A stretch of 64,000 bases of DNA from Sphingobium sp. V4 (GCF_029590555.1 NZ_CP081001.1:1550001-1614000); one strand, 5' to 3'. Counted from the first letter of the stretch, positions 17,940-28,544 are shown. Notes: generated by a model from the sequence alone, not told the origin. Program-made: numbers and translations.

Positions 17940-18546
17940 GGCAGCAGCACAGCATTCGGCGGAAACGCCCCCCACGCTCGATCAGGCCATTCATGCCGAA
18001 GGCATGGAGCCGGTCGGCACCGTCGCCCATGAAGGCGCGGTTCCCCACACCGATCCCAAGGCGATCGGCATGGACGCCACCGCCTGGGTCAGCCTGGCGA
18101 TGGCGGTGTTCATCGCTATCCTGCTTGTCAAGAAGGTGCCTGCCCTGATCGGCAAGGCGCTGGACGGCCGGATCGCTCAGATCAAGGAACAACTCGCCGA
18201 GGCCTCGAAGCTTCGCGCTGAGGCTGAAGCGCTCAAAGGCGAGTATGAAACCAAGCTGGCGGCCGCCGCCGGTGAAGCGGAAGCGATGCGCAAGGCTGCG
18301 GAGCATGAGGCCGAAGGGCTGATCGCCGACGCCAAGATCAACGCCGAAGCCCTGGTCGCCCGTCGCCAGAAGATGGCAGAGGACAAGATCGGGGCCGCGG
18401 AGCGTGCTGCGATCGCCGGCATCCGGGCCAAGGCGGTGAGCGCGGCAACTGCCGCCGCCGCCACCCTGATCGCCCAGGGCCACGATGCCAAGGCGGACAA
18501 GGAACTGGTCGAAGGCGCTATCAGGAATCTCGGCACGATTAATTGA
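17932..18546 (+). CDS. atpF: F0F1 ATP synthase subunit b
   Basis: 204 residues. It differs from classical b in having about 45 soluble residues before the membrane helix (TAWVSLAMAVFIAILLVKKV), an extension common in sphingomonads. The stalk region (KLRAEAEALKGEYETKL onward) is a long charged helix that meets delta and alpha of F1. Starts 8 bases inside atpG, so translation is coupled. The F1 genes are not in this window, matching the split ATP synthase operons of alphaproteobacteria. Confidence 0.93.
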   Translation: MAEAAAQHSAETPPTLDQAIHAEGMEPVGTVAHEGAVPHTDPKAIGMDATAWVSLAMAVFIAILLVKKVPALIGKALDGRIAQIKEQLAEASKLRAEAEALKGEYETKLAAAAGEAEAMRKAAEHEAEGLIADAKINAEALVARRQKMAEDKIGAAERAAIAGIRAKAVSAATAAAATLIAQGHDAKADKELVEGAIRNLGTIN

Positions 18547-18565
18547 GCAGCCCGCACTGAGGCGG

Positions 18566-18612
18566 AAACGAAAAGGGCCGATGCGCATCGTCGCACCGGC
18601 CCTTTTCGTTTG
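18566..18612 (+). terminator. Rho-independent terminator of the F0 operon
   Basis: AACGAAAAGGGCCG (18567-18580) pairs with CGGCCCTTTTCGTT (18597-18610), giving a 14-bp stem with an A-rich 5' side and a T-containing 3' side, 20 bases after the atpF stop. The symmetry suggests it could also stop transcription from the other strand. Confidence 0.85.
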
Positions 18613-18693
18613 GCCGCCCACCGCCAGACGCTGCGGGCTTGCCTGGTCTCTACACTCATTCGGATAGACAGCTGCTCGCATCAGAACGCCGCG

Positions 18694-19176
18694 ATGCGCC
18701 TCGTGTTCATTTACAGCCCGCCCGCCTCGGGCAAGCTGACATCGGCCGCATCATCGTCGAACGCATCTACCTACGCTGTTCCACAATCATTTGATCGTGG
18801 GACAGCCTGCGCGAAAGCTTGTGGATGCCAGCCATTTCCCAGGCAGCACGATCCGGCCTGATCGCTCCTATTCACCGCGGCGCCTGAGCCCAGCGTTGCA
18901 AGCAACTTTCCCGCGCGTCTTTTTGAGGAGGTATGCCGCGCAGGTGGCAGCGGCCTGGGAGTAGCGCTCGATCTGAGCGCAGCGGAGCTGGAGCGGCGTC
19001 TGGTGGCAACGGATCGTACCGCATATGGGACGCTGAGCTGCCTGACGCTCCTGCACGAACTCAGGCCGGCGATCACCGGAGGCATGGATGCCATGCCACC
19101 GCCGCACTTTCCGATCGACATCGGCGCCACCACGGCGTCCGACGCCGCCGATACGATCATTCAAGCACTTAGATAA
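18694..19176 (+). pseudogene. Decayed AAA-family nucleotide kinase (shikimate-kinase-like)
   Basis: Pieces of one protein appear in successive frames. MRLVFIYSPPASGKLT at the start has the P-loop of small AAA-type kinases; after a frame change LFHNHLIV follows, the conserved second motif of the same family; later LDLSAAELERRLV and a tail PPPHFPIDIGATTASDAADTIIQAL match that family's C-terminus, ending in TAA at 19174-19176. The expected middle region (about 70 residues) is largely missing, so at least two frame changes and a deletion have occurred. No intact ORF spans it. Family assignment rests on motif recognition only. Confidence 0.65.
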
Positions 19177-19251
19177 AGCCGATAGGTTAGTTGCGGGGCA
19201 ACAGGGCCATGTTCCGGAAGAAAACAATCGCCGTCACCGTTGCGATACCGG

Positions 19252-20634
19252 TCAGCCGGCAAAGCCGACCGAGAGGAAGGCAGGCACCGGACCGTTCCAG
19301 CCGTCATCCGGCCCCTCGTCGGCCGCGTCGTGGCGACGCTGGCGCTGCGGGACGGCGGCGCGATCCTTGCGGTCGTCGCGGCGGTCGTCGCGGGGACGCT
19401 CCTCGCGCCGTTCGCTGCGAGGGCGCGCATCGCGCTTTTCGCCCCGTGGACGGTCATCCTGGCGATCCCGGCCCTCGGCACGCTGATCTTCGCGCGGAGC
19501 TTCGGCACCGGTCGCACCGGCCGGCAGATCGGCATAGGCGATCTTGGTACCGATCAGCTTCTGGATATTGTCGATTGCCTCGGCGTCCGCTTCACTGACG
19601 AAGGTATAGGCGACGCCGGTCGCACCGGCGCGACCCGTGCGGCCGATGCGGTGGACATAATCGTCGGGGTGCCAAGGCGCATCGAAGTTGAAGACGTGAC
19701 TTACGCCCTTGATGTCCAGCCCGCGGGCTGCGACATCCGACGCGACGAGGATATTGACCCTGCCCTCGCGGAACCGCTCCAGTTCGGCGATGCGCGACGC
19801 CTGGTCGATGTCGCCATGGATCTCGCCCGACTTGAAGCCATAGCGTTGCAGGCTCTTGTTGAGTTCGCGCACCGTGGTCTTGCGATTGCAGAAGATCACC
19901 GCGCTGGTGACATCCTCGACGTTCAACATGGCGCGCAGGGCCTCGCGCTTCTTGCGCGAATCGACTTTCACCAGATGCTGGGTGATGTTGGTGGAGGCAG
20001 TGGCCGGCCGGGCCACCTCGATCGACTTGGGATTGCTGAGGAAGCGGTCGGCGAGTTTCTTGATGACCGGAGGCATGGTCGCCGAGAAAAGGAGCGTCTG
20101 GCGCTGCGCCGGCAGCTTGGTGCAGATTTCCTCGATGTCCGGGATGAAGCCCATGTCCAGCATCCGATCGGCTTCGTCGATGACCAGCATCGAGCAGCCG
20201 TTCAGCAATATCTTGCCGCGCTGGAACAAATCCATCAGCCGGCCGGGCGTGGCGATCAGCACGTCGACGCCGCGTTCCAGAGCCTTGATCTGATCGCCCA
20301 TCTGCACGCCACCGATCAGCAGCGCCATCGAGAGCTTGTGATATTTGCCGTACTTCTCGAAATTCTCGGCCACCTGGGCGGCGAGTTCGCGCGTCGGCTC
20401 CAAAATCAGGCTGCGCGGCATGAGCGCACGAGCGCGACCATGGGCGAGGATATCGATCATCGGCAGCACGAAGCTGGCGGTCTTGCCCGTCCCCGTCTGC
20501 GCGATGCCGATAATGTCCTTCATCATCAGCACGGAGGGGATAGCCTGCGCCTGGATGGGCGTCGGCGTGTCATAACCGGACTCGGTTACGGCCTTGAGCA
20601 ATTCGTCGGAAAGGCCGAGATCGGCAAAAGTCAT
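19252..20634 (-). CDS. rhlE: DEAD-box RNA helicase (RhlE type)
   Basis: 460 residues. All core motifs are seen: Q motif (FADLGL...TPIQAQAIP), AQTGTGKT (Walker A), PTRELAAQV, TPGRLMD, VIDEADRMLDMGF (DEAD), SATMP, and in RecA2 ARGLDIKGVSHV and HRIGRTGRAG. After about residue 375 the tail is disordered and rich in Arg, Asp and Glu (RAEGRDRQDD, RRDDRKDR), typical of RhlE-like RNA remodelling helicases involved in cold growth and ribosome or RNA degradosome work. Monocistronic. The call as RhlE rather than another DEAD subgroup is moderate. Confidence 0.9.
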   Translation of the reverse strand: MTFADLGLSDELLKAVTESGYDTPTPIQAQAIPSVLMMKDIIGIAQTGTGKTASFVLPMIDILAHGRARALMPRSLILEPTRELAAQVAENFEKYGKYHKLSMALLIGGVQMGDQIKALERGVDVLIATPGRLMDLFQRGKILLNGCSMLVIDEADRMLDMGFIPDIEEICTKLPAQRQTLLFSATMPPVIKKLADRFLSNPKSIEVARPATASTNITQHLVKVDSRKKREALRAMLNVEDVTSAVIFCNRKTTVRELNKSLQRYGFKSGEIHGDIDQASRIAELERFREGRVNILVASDVAARGLDIKGVSHVFNFDAPWHPDDYVHRIGRTGRAGATGVAYTFVSEADAEAIDNIQKLIGTKIAYADLPAGATGAEAPREDQRAEGRDRQDDRPRGEKRDARPRSERREERPRDDRRDDRKDRAAVPQRQRRHDAADEGPDDGWNGPVPAFLSVGFAG

Positions 20635-20755
20635 TCAATGGTCCGGGACAGGAGGTGGCCTGCCCTGCGCGTCCGCGGGACAGAAATCGGCCGCGACTTG
20701 CGGAAATATCGGCCTCTTGTCAAGAAAATCGCGTCATTTCCCGCCATCAATTCGC

Positions 20756-21190
20756 TTAATCGTCCGACTCTGCGGCAATCAGGCGACGAAAGCTGTCGAT
20801 TGCGCAGCTCAGGCCGCTACGCGCGTGCAACTCGTCCCGCCCCGAACAGAGCGACCCGTCCTCATGCGGTTCCACATAGAAACCCGAATAGAAGCCGGTC
20901 GAATCGCAGCCCCGTTCCAACCGGGCGCGATAGCGATGCTCATCCGCAAGCAACAGGTCCACGCCATTGCGCACCAGGATGTTGGCCCCACGAATGGAAC
21001 GGAGCGCGATACAGCGCGGTCCTTTCTTCTCTTCCCAGGCATCCCCGGCTTCCGGCGCGATTCGCGGCGGCGCCTTGCCCTTGCGGGGCATCGGCACGCG
21101 AATGATGACGCGCTGCTGAATCGTCAGCTGCGCCAATTGCACAGGCTCTCCGGCAGGCGCGGCAAGGAGCAGCAAAACGGAATGAAACAA
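20756..21190 (-). CDS. Small exported protein of unknown function
   Basis: 144 residues beginning MFHSVLLLLAAPAGEPVQLAQ, a short signal peptide. The mature part includes TIQQRVIIRVP, a basic Pro-rich linker, RCIALRSIRGANILVRNGVDLLLAD, and two Cys-containing motifs (RGCDSTGFYSGFYVEP and DGSLCSGRDELHARSG), suggesting a disulphide. It looks like a conserved sphingomonad periplasmic protein; I do not recognise a named family. It stands alone between the helicase gene and a divergent FAD dehydrogenase gene. Confidence 0.7.
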   Translation of the reverse strand: MFHSVLLLLAAPAGEPVQLAQLTIQQRVIIRVPMPRKGKAPPRIAPEAGDAWEEKKGPRCIALRSIRGANILVRNGVDLLLADEHRYRARLERGCDSTGFYSGFYVEPHEDGSLCSGRDELHARSGLSCAIDSFRRLIAAESDD

Positions 21191-21267
21191 AATGGACCCC
21201 TTCTTGCGATCCCACGCTATCGACCAACGGTTGAACAGTCGATGAATTCCGGGGCATAGGTGCGTCC

Positions 21268-22707
21268 ATGATCGGACAGGATATCATCGACCGCTTCGCC
21301 GCCCTGCTTGGCCCCAAGGGCGTCACCGACGACCCCGACGATATCGTTCCTTGGGTCAGCGACTGGCGTGGCCGCTACCATGGCGCGGCAGCAGCGATCT
21401 TGTCGCCCGCGTCGACGGCGGAAGTCGCCGCCGCGGTGAAGCTGGCGGCGGAACTGGGCGTCGCTTTGGTGCCCCAGGGCGGCAATACGTCGATGGTGGG
21501 CGGCGCCACCCCGCCGGCGGATGGTTCCGCCCTCATCCTCTCGCTGCGTCGGATGAACCGCATCCGCAGCCTGTCGCCCGAGGACAATCTGGCGGTTTGC
21601 GAGGCTGGGGTTATCCTGAGCGTGTTGCACGACGCAGCGGAAGCCGCCGGCCGCCGCTTTCCCCTCAGCCTGGGAGCCAAGGGATCGGCCACGATCGGCG
21701 GCCTCGTATCCACCAATGCCGGAGGCACGCAGGTGCTGCGCCATGGCACGATGCGCGCGCTCGTCGAAGGGATCGAGGCGGTTCTGCCCGATGGCAGCAT
21801 CTTTGACGGGCTGGACGCGCTCAAGAAGGACAATCGCGGCTACGACATAAAGCAGTTGCTGATCGGCGCCGAAGGAACGCTGGGCGTGGTCACGGCGGCA
21901 TCCTTGCGGCTGGTACCCGCCATCGCGGCGCGGGCGGTGGGCTGGGTCGGCGTCAAGAGCCCCGCCGATGCCCTCCGCCTGCTGCGCCTGACCGAGGAAA
22001 AGCTCGGCGACAGCGTGGAAGGCTTCGAGGTGATCGCGAACGATACGCTGGGCTTCGTCCTCGGCCATGTACCCGGCACCCGCTCGCCGATCGAAACGCG
22101 CACCCCATGGCATGTATTGATCGAGGTGGACCATGCCGACCTGTCGGAACCTGGTCCGTCGGAACGGCTGGAAGGGGCGCTGGCAGAAGCCTTCGATCGC
22201 GGCATCGCCATGGACGCCGCGATCGCCGCGAACGAGGCCCAGGCCGAGGCCTTCTGGCGGATTCGCGAATCCCTCTCGGAATCGGAGCGGGCGCAGGGGC
22301 CAGCGCTGCAATATGATATCAGCGTGCCGGTTGCGAAGATGCCCGCCTTCATGATCGAGGCGGCGTCGGCGGCGGAAGCGACCTTTCCCGGTACGACTGC
22401 CTCGTCCTTCGGCCATCTGGGCGACGGCAATGTCCATTTCCATGTCCGCGCTCCCAGGGGAACGAGCGACGGCCCGGCGTGGATCGCCGCACAGGGTCAG
22501 GTCATCAACGCCTTCGTCCACGATGCCGTGGTCGCAGCCGGGGGCTCCATTTCTGCCGAACATGGCATCGGCCAGATGAAGCGGGCGGAGTTGGGCCGCC
22601 TCGCCAGCCCTGCCCGGATCAGCGCGCTGCGCGCGATCAAGGCGGCCTTCGACCCCAAGGGCCTGTTCAATCCCGGCAAGCTGATCCCGCTGCCCGGCGA
22701 AGGCTGA
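21268..22707 (+). CDS. FAD-linked D-2-hydroxyacid dehydrogenase (D-lactate/2-hydroxyglutarate type)
   Basis: 479 residues of the VAO/GlcD-like family. FAD-binding domain: VPQGGNTSMVGGATPP near residue 70, GLVSTNAGGTQVLRHG, and GAEGTLGVVTAASLRL. C-terminal FAD-oxidase domain: FGHLGDGNVHFHV, ISAEHGIGQMKR and DPKGLFNPGK, which include the metal-binding His residues of D-2-hydroxyglutarate and D-lactate dehydrogenases. Electrons probably pass to ETF or quinone. The exact hydroxyacid cannot be told from motifs. Cytoplasmic, no signal peptide. Confidence 0.9.
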   Translation: MIGQDIIDRFAALLGPKGVTDDPDDIVPWVSDWRGRYHGAAAAILSPASTAEVAAAVKLAAELGVALVPQGGNTSMVGGATPPADGSALILSLRRMNRIRSLSPEDNLAVCEAGVILSVLHDAAEAAGRRFPLSLGAKGSATIGGLVSTNAGGTQVLRHGTMRALVEGIEAVLPDGSIFDGLDALKKDNRGYDIKQLLIGAEGTLGVVTAASLRLVPAIAARAVGWVGVKSPADALRLLRLTEEKLGDSVEGFEVIANDTLGFVLGHVPGTRSPIETRTPWHVLIEVDHADLSEPGPSERLEGALAEAFDRGIAMDAAIAANEAQAEAFWRIRESLSESERAQGPALQYDISVPVAKMPAFMIEAASAAEATFPGTTASSFGHLGDGNVHFHVRAPRGTSDGPAWIAAQGQVINAFVHDAVVAAGGSISAEHGIGQMKRAELGRLASPARISALRAIKAAFDPKGLFNPGKLIPLPGEG

Positions 22708-22825
22708 ACGCGGGCCACCGACAAAGCGATTGCACCCGACCCGCAAGGCCTATATCGCCCTGCCCCAATCTACGGACCCGCGGCGCAGGTCAACGCGTCG
22801 CATCATTGAGAGAATGGACCTGATC

Positions 22826-23614
22826 ATGGCCAGTGCGCCCGCGAACAACCTGCCGATCTTCTATAACGACCTGCTCCCGCTCAGCACCGTGGATCATGCG
22901 GATTTCAAGAGCCGCAGCGTGGAATCGGCACCCTTCCTCACGACGCAACATGCCGTGCCGCTGACCGTCGATGAATTCGTCAACGCGCAGCGCTTTGCGC
23001 CGATCATCTTCTCGGCCGGCGCGGACTCCGTGCCGCTGCTGCTGATGGGCCTCAATGAAGGCGTCAACATCTTCGTGGATGATGAAGGCAAGCTGCGCGG
23101 TCCGGCCTATGTCCCCGCCTATGTCCGTCGCTATCCCTGGATGCTGGCCAAGCTGCGTCCCGATAGCGAGGAATTGTCGCTCTGCTTCGACCCCACAAGC
23201 CCTGCAATCGGCGCGTTCGAGGAAGGCAATGCCCTGTTCGAGGACGGCAAGCCCAGCGAACTGACCCAGGGTGTGCTGAAGTTCTGCGAGGATTTCGAGC
23301 AGGCAGCGGCCCGCACCGGCCAGTTCGTCCGCGAGCTTCAGGAACTGGGCCTGCTGATGGATGGCGAAGTGTCGATCCAGACCCCGATCGCGGACCAGCC
23401 CTTCGTCTACCGTGGTTTCCGCATGATCAATGAGGAAAAGCTGCGCGACCTGCGCGGCGACCAGCTGCGCAAGATCAATCAGAGCGGGATGCTGCCGCTG
23501 ATCCACGCCCATCTCTTCTCGTTGCAATTGATGCGCGAGATTTTCGAGGCGCAGATCGCCCAGGGCAAGGGGCCGATCGCCATGCCCGAAACCCCGGTCC
23601 CCGTAGAAGCCTGA
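22826..23614 (+). CDS. sapC: SapC-family protein
   Basis: 262 residues. NLPIFYNDLLPLSTVDHADFK, VPLTVDEFVNAQRFAPIIFS, and RRYPWMLAKLRPDSEELSLCFD are hallmark stretches of SapC-like proteins, a family named from a Campylobacter S-layer gene cluster and widespread in alphaproteobacteria. Domain content gives no enzymatic motif. The start MASAPANN was chosen over ATG 22814; the frame upstream to 22730 has no support. Its real role in sphingomonads is unknown. A strong terminator and a candidate sRNA lie downstream. Confidence 0.85.
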   Translation: MASAPANNLPIFYNDLLPLSTVDHADFKSRSVESAPFLTTQHAVPLTVDEFVNAQRFAPIIFSAGADSVPLLLMGLNEGVNIFVDDEGKLRGPAYVPAYVRRYPWMLAKLRPDSEELSLCFDPTSPAIGAFEEGNALFEDGKPSELTQGVLKFCEDFEQAAARTGQFVRELQELGLLMDGEVSIQTPIADQPFVYRGFRMINEEKLRDLRGDQLRKINQSGMLPLIHAHLFSLQLMREIFEAQIAQGKGPIAMPETPVPVEA

Positions 23615-23689
23615 ACGGCAAGTTAACCCGAACCAGCTCAAATAATTGATGGAAGCCAGGGCGCATCCCTCTTGAAAGGCAGTGCGACC

Positions 23690-23820
23690 TGGCCTATCTC
23701 TTGAATATACGGCGCGCCTGCCCCCCTTTCGGGTGTGTCGTATGGGCGCCTCCCCCCTTTGGAGGCGTCTCCTCCCTGAACCTTGGCCACCCCATGCTTG
23801 CATGGGGTGGTTTTTTATTA
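23690..23820 (+). ncRNA. Candidate CCUCC-rich small RNA ending in a terminator
   Basis: The intergenic stretch after sapC (295 bases to the tRNA) has RNA-like structure instead of a gene. A possible stem ATACG (about 23705) with CGTAT (about 23738) encloses a run of six C residues; a second stem GCGCCTCC with GGAGGCGT (23742-23769) has another C-rich loop, followed by CTCCTCC. It ends in the terminator at 23787-23820. Exposed CCUCC runs that could pair with Shine-Dalgarno sequences are typical of alphaproteobacterial regulatory RNAs. The 5' end and even the expression are guesses. Confidence 0.4.
23787..23820 (+). terminator. Strong rho-independent terminator
   Basis: CCACCCCATG (23787-23796) pairs with CATGGGGTGG (23801-23810) around a CTTG loop and is followed by six T residues. 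It would end either the sapC transcript or the candidate small RNA. Confidence 0.92.
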
Positions 23821-23909
23821 TCCAGCGATAATGGCGCACGCGCTTTCTCTTGACGCGGCGGATCGGCCTGCTAAAGCGCTCCCCCTGCCCGGCCGCCATG
23901 CGGCCATGT

Positions 23910-23984
23910 GGCCCCTTCGTCTAGCGGTCAGGACGCGGCCCTCTCACGGCTGAAACACGGGTTCGATTCCCGTAGGGGTCACCA
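23910..23984 (+). tRNA. tRNA-Glu (anticodon CTC)
   Basis: Acceptor stem GGCCCCT with AGGGGTC (one G-U pair), encoded ACCA end, T loop TTCGATT and anticodon loop CTCTCAC giving CTC. The 3' end of this gene is the probable attachment site of the integrase-bearing element that follows. Confidence 0.95.
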
Positions 23985-23986
23985 AA

Positions 23987-24005
23987 ATACTCTCCCAGAG
24001 AGTAT
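23987..24005. promoter_or_regulatory. Perfect hairpin directly after tRNA-Glu
   Basis: ATACTCTC (23987-23994) and GAGAGTAT (23998-24005) are exact inverse complements with a 3-base spacer. It begins 2 bases after the tRNA CCA. No T run follows, so it is a weak terminator candidate; it could be part of the element's attachment region. Confidence 0.45.
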
Positions 24006-24051
24006 CAGAATGTGCCGAGAACGGCGGGATTCTGCGGTTTTTCATGGTATA

Positions 24052-24147
24052 GGTATCCCATACGGAGCGGTCTCGGACCACCGGATACCAGCAACTTGAT
24101 GGTATGTCTGATGGTAGCGCGGCCCTCCTCGAAAAGGAGATACCATC
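24052..24147. promoter_or_regulatory. Cluster of TGGTAT/ATACCA motifs upstream of the integrase
   Basis: GGTATCC (about 24052), GGATACCA (24083-24090), GATGGTAT (24098-24105), GATGGTA (24110-24116) and ATACCATC (24140-24147) form a set of direct and inverted copies of one short motif in under 100 bases. Repeated short sites between a tRNA 3' end and an integrase gene often are arm-type integrase or excisionase sites. AAGGAG (24134-24139) is the integrase ribosome-binding site. Confidence 0.45.
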
Positions 24148-24705
24148 ATGGCGCTCACCGCCGCTGCGATCAAAAACGCCAAGGGCAAAGCCAAGCCCTA
24201 TAAGCTCACCGATAGCGATGGCCCGTTTCTCTATGTGACGCCCAATGGTGGGCGCTACTGGCGGATGAACTATCGCCACCTTGGCAAACAGAAGACGTTG
24301 GCCTTCGGGGTCTATCCCGACACCGGCCTCGCCGACGCCCGCGAGCAGCGCGACGCCGCCCGCAAGGTGCTAGCAAAGGGGGATGATCCCGCCGAAAAGA
24401 TCAGACTGGATCGGATTGCCGCGACCGTAGCCGCGTCCAACAGCTTTAAGGCGGTTGCCGACGAATGGTTGGTGAAAGTCGAGCGCGAAGGCCGCTCCGC
24501 CGTCACGATGAAAAAGCTGCGCTGGCTGCTGGCCTTCATTAATGCGTCGCTGGGCAAGCGCCCTGTCACCGCCATCACCGCGCAGGAGGTGTTGAACATG
24601 CTGCGTAAGATGGAGGGCAAGGGCCGCTACGAGACGGCCAAACGCCTACGCAGCACATGCAGCCAGATATTCCGCTACGCCATCGCCACGGCGCGCGCGG
24701 AGTGA
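24148..24705 (+). pseudogene. Tyrosine integrase of the DUF4102/P4 type, truncated by an IS
   Basis: 185 residues remain of a family usually near 400. The N-terminal DUF4102 arm-binding domain is complete (ALTAAAIKNAKGKAKPYKLTD, GRYWRMNYRHLGKQKTLAFG, VYPDTGLADAREQRDAARK) and the core-binding domain begins (FKAVADEWLVKVEREG to RYAIATARAE). The catalytic domain with the Arg-His-Arg-Tyr residues is absent: the sequence breaks at 24702 and the TGA stop (24703-24705) is supplied by the left end of the IS3-family element. It sits directly behind tRNA-Glu, the usual location for such integrases. It cannot act as a recombinase. Confidence 0.9.
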
Positions 24706-24755
24706 GCCGCCCCGGGTTTGCCGGAGGCTCCAACTTCTGAGTAAGTGGAGCCAAT

Positions 24756-27111
<2,356 letters not shown>

Positions 27112-27121
27112 TATCGAGCAG

Positions 27122-27148
27122 GTGTTGCGACGACCGGTTGAGTCCGCC
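27122..27148 (-). repeat. IS30 right inverted repeat
   Basis: Exact inverse complement of 25688-25714. It lies 11 bases after the transposase stop and is followed by the target duplicate CAA. Confidence 0.9.
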
Positions 27149-27434
27149 CAATATGTCTCTATCCGATACTCGGAGCGCCTTGCAGAAGCCGGGATTGAAC
27201 CCTCGGTTGGCAGTGTTGGCGACAGCTATGACAATGCTTTGGCTGAGACGATCAATGGCCTTTACAAGGCCGAGGTGATCCATCGCAGGGGACGGTGGCG
27301 ATCTTTTGAAGCTGTCGAATATGCCACGCTCGAATGGGTGGACTGGTTCAACAACAGGCGCTTGCTGAAGCCAATCGGCAATATCCAACCGCTGAAGCCG
27401 AAGCACAATATTATGCCATGCTGGACGACGTCTC
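27149..27434 (+). pseudogene. IS3-family transposase OrfB, 3' part
   Basis: Continues the interrupted OrfB: YVSIRYSERLAEAGIEPSVG, then SVGDSYDNALAETINGLYKAE with the third DDE residue, and RSFEAVEYATLEWVDWFNNR. Near 27383 one base is missing (expected Pro-Pro-Ala-Glu-Ala-Glu-Ala reading becomes Gln-Pro-Leu-Lys), so even without the IS30 it is frameshifted. The 3' end is replaced by another IS end at 27435. Confidence 0.85.
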
Positions 27435-27724
27435 TGAGTAGCCCCTAGATTTCTGGACGCCTTCTATCCTAATTTTGAGGACAGGAGACGACGATGGGGA
27501 AGCCTAATTTCAGCGATGAGTTCAAGCGTGATGCGGTGGCCCAGATCACCGAGCGCGGGTATCCGGTAGCGGAGGTTTCTGAACGGCTCGGCGTCAGTCA
27601 GCATTCGCTGTACGCATGGAAGCGGCAACTGGCGAAGGTGGTGTCTGGCGATGCCAGCAAGGATGCCGAGATTCGCCAGTTGAAGCGCGAGCTGGCCCGG
27701 GTGACCGAGGAGCGCGATATACTA
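27435..27724 (+). mobile_element. Second IS3-type element, left end and truncated orfA
   Basis: Starts with TGAGTAGCCCCTAGATT (27435-27451), which recurs inverted at 30322-30338. The orfA start at 27494 (MGKPNFSDEFKRDAVAQITE, HTH VSERLGVSQHSLYAWKRQL, zipper KDAEIRQLKRELARVTEERD) is a typical IS3 OrfA but breaks at 27722 where IS5-family sequence begins. Everything expected after that (orfA end, orfB) is absent, consistent with an IS-mediated deletion. Confidence 0.8.
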
Positions 27725-27763
27725 GGCCGTAGACTCATAAGCCCTGAGCCACAGCCGCATTGA
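27494..27763 (+). pseudogene. IS3-family OrfA, truncated
   Basis: The open frame is 89 residues, but only about 76 belong to OrfA; the last part (GRRLISPEPQPH) is read from the neighbouring IS5-family element. The HTH and the first part of the leucine zipper remain. AGGAGAC (27482-27488) gives a ribosome-binding site. Confidence 0.82.
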
Positions 27764-28488
27764 GGCAAGCTGGACCATTGCAAGGAAGTTGGCCGCGAGT
27801 TTGTCGTATCGAGTGGCGACGCGGCGGAAGTGCTTCAACTTGGAGAAGAACCGCTCGATCAGGTTGCGCTCGCGGTAGAGGCGCTTGCTGAAGCAGGGTT
27901 TCCAGCGGCGGTTGCTTTTGGGCGGGATATTGGGCGTTGCGCCCTGTTCCTCGATCAGAGCGCGGATGCGGTCAGCGTCATAAGCCTTGTCTGCCAGCAC
28001 GATGGTGTGGGGACCAAGATGGTCGAGCAGCGTGTCCGCGACCTGCCCGTCATGAGATTGGCCAGCGGTCAGGCCGAGACGGATCGGGAGCCCCTGCGCA
28101 TCGACGACGGCGTGGATTTTGGTCGTAAGCCCACCTCGGGAGCGACCGAGACAATGATCTCGATCCCCCTTTTTGCCGTCGCGGCCTGTTGGTGGACGCG
28201 AACGGAGGTGCTGTCGATCATTTGGATGTCGCCGTCATGGGCAGCGGTGACAGCGTCCATCATCCGGTCCCAGACACCGGCCTTCCGCCATCGCACGAAG
28301 CGATTGTAGCATGTCGTGCGCGGCCCATAGCGCTCGGGCAAGTCGCGCCACGGCGCACCGGAACGCAGCACCCAAAAGATGCCGTTCAGCACGCGCCGAT
28401 CATCGACGCGCGGCACTCCTCTGGATTTGTTGGGCAACAGCGGCTCGATCACGCGCCATTCGAAATCGGTCAGATCATATCGGCTCAT
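27722..28488 (-). CDS. IS5-family transposase made by -1 frameshift
   Basis: The first frame (ATG 28488) gives MSRYDLTDFEWRVIEPLLPN, RSGAPWRDLPERYGPRTTCY and the first DDE Asp in IQMIDSTSVRVHQQAATAK. At the A5G5 run on the minus strand (28166-28175) a -1 shift leads into the second frame: KKGDRDHCLGRSRGGLTTKI, LADKAYDADRIRALIEEQGA, and RNLIERFFSKLKHFRRVATR (Glu of the DDE). This arrangement is normal in the IS427 group, so it is a working gene and not a broken one. The stop TAG uses bases at the left border. Confidence 0.85.
28166..28175 (-). promoter_or_regulatory. Programmed -1 frameshift slippery run
   Basis: On the minus strand the run reads AAAAAGGGGG inside GCA-AAA-AGG-GGG. Slipping back one base gives AAA-AAG-GGG and restores the conserved KKGDRDHCLGRSRGG segment of IS5-family transposases. 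Confidence 0.7.
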
Positions 28489-28544
28489 GCCGATGCTGAA
28501 TCAGATTCAGGGGCAAGATGTAATCCACCAAACGGATTTTCGCG

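Larger units (their letters stand above)
27722..28512 (-). mobile_element. IS5-family (IS427-like) insertion sequence
   Basis: About 790 bp, carrying a transposase in two overlapping minus-strand frames. Candidate ends are near GGCCGTAGACTCA (27725) on the left and TGAATCAGATTC (28498-28509) on the right, whose complements are similar but not perfect, so the borders are uncertain by several bases. No target duplication is clear, since the right flank does not continue the truncated orfA. Confidence 0.8.
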
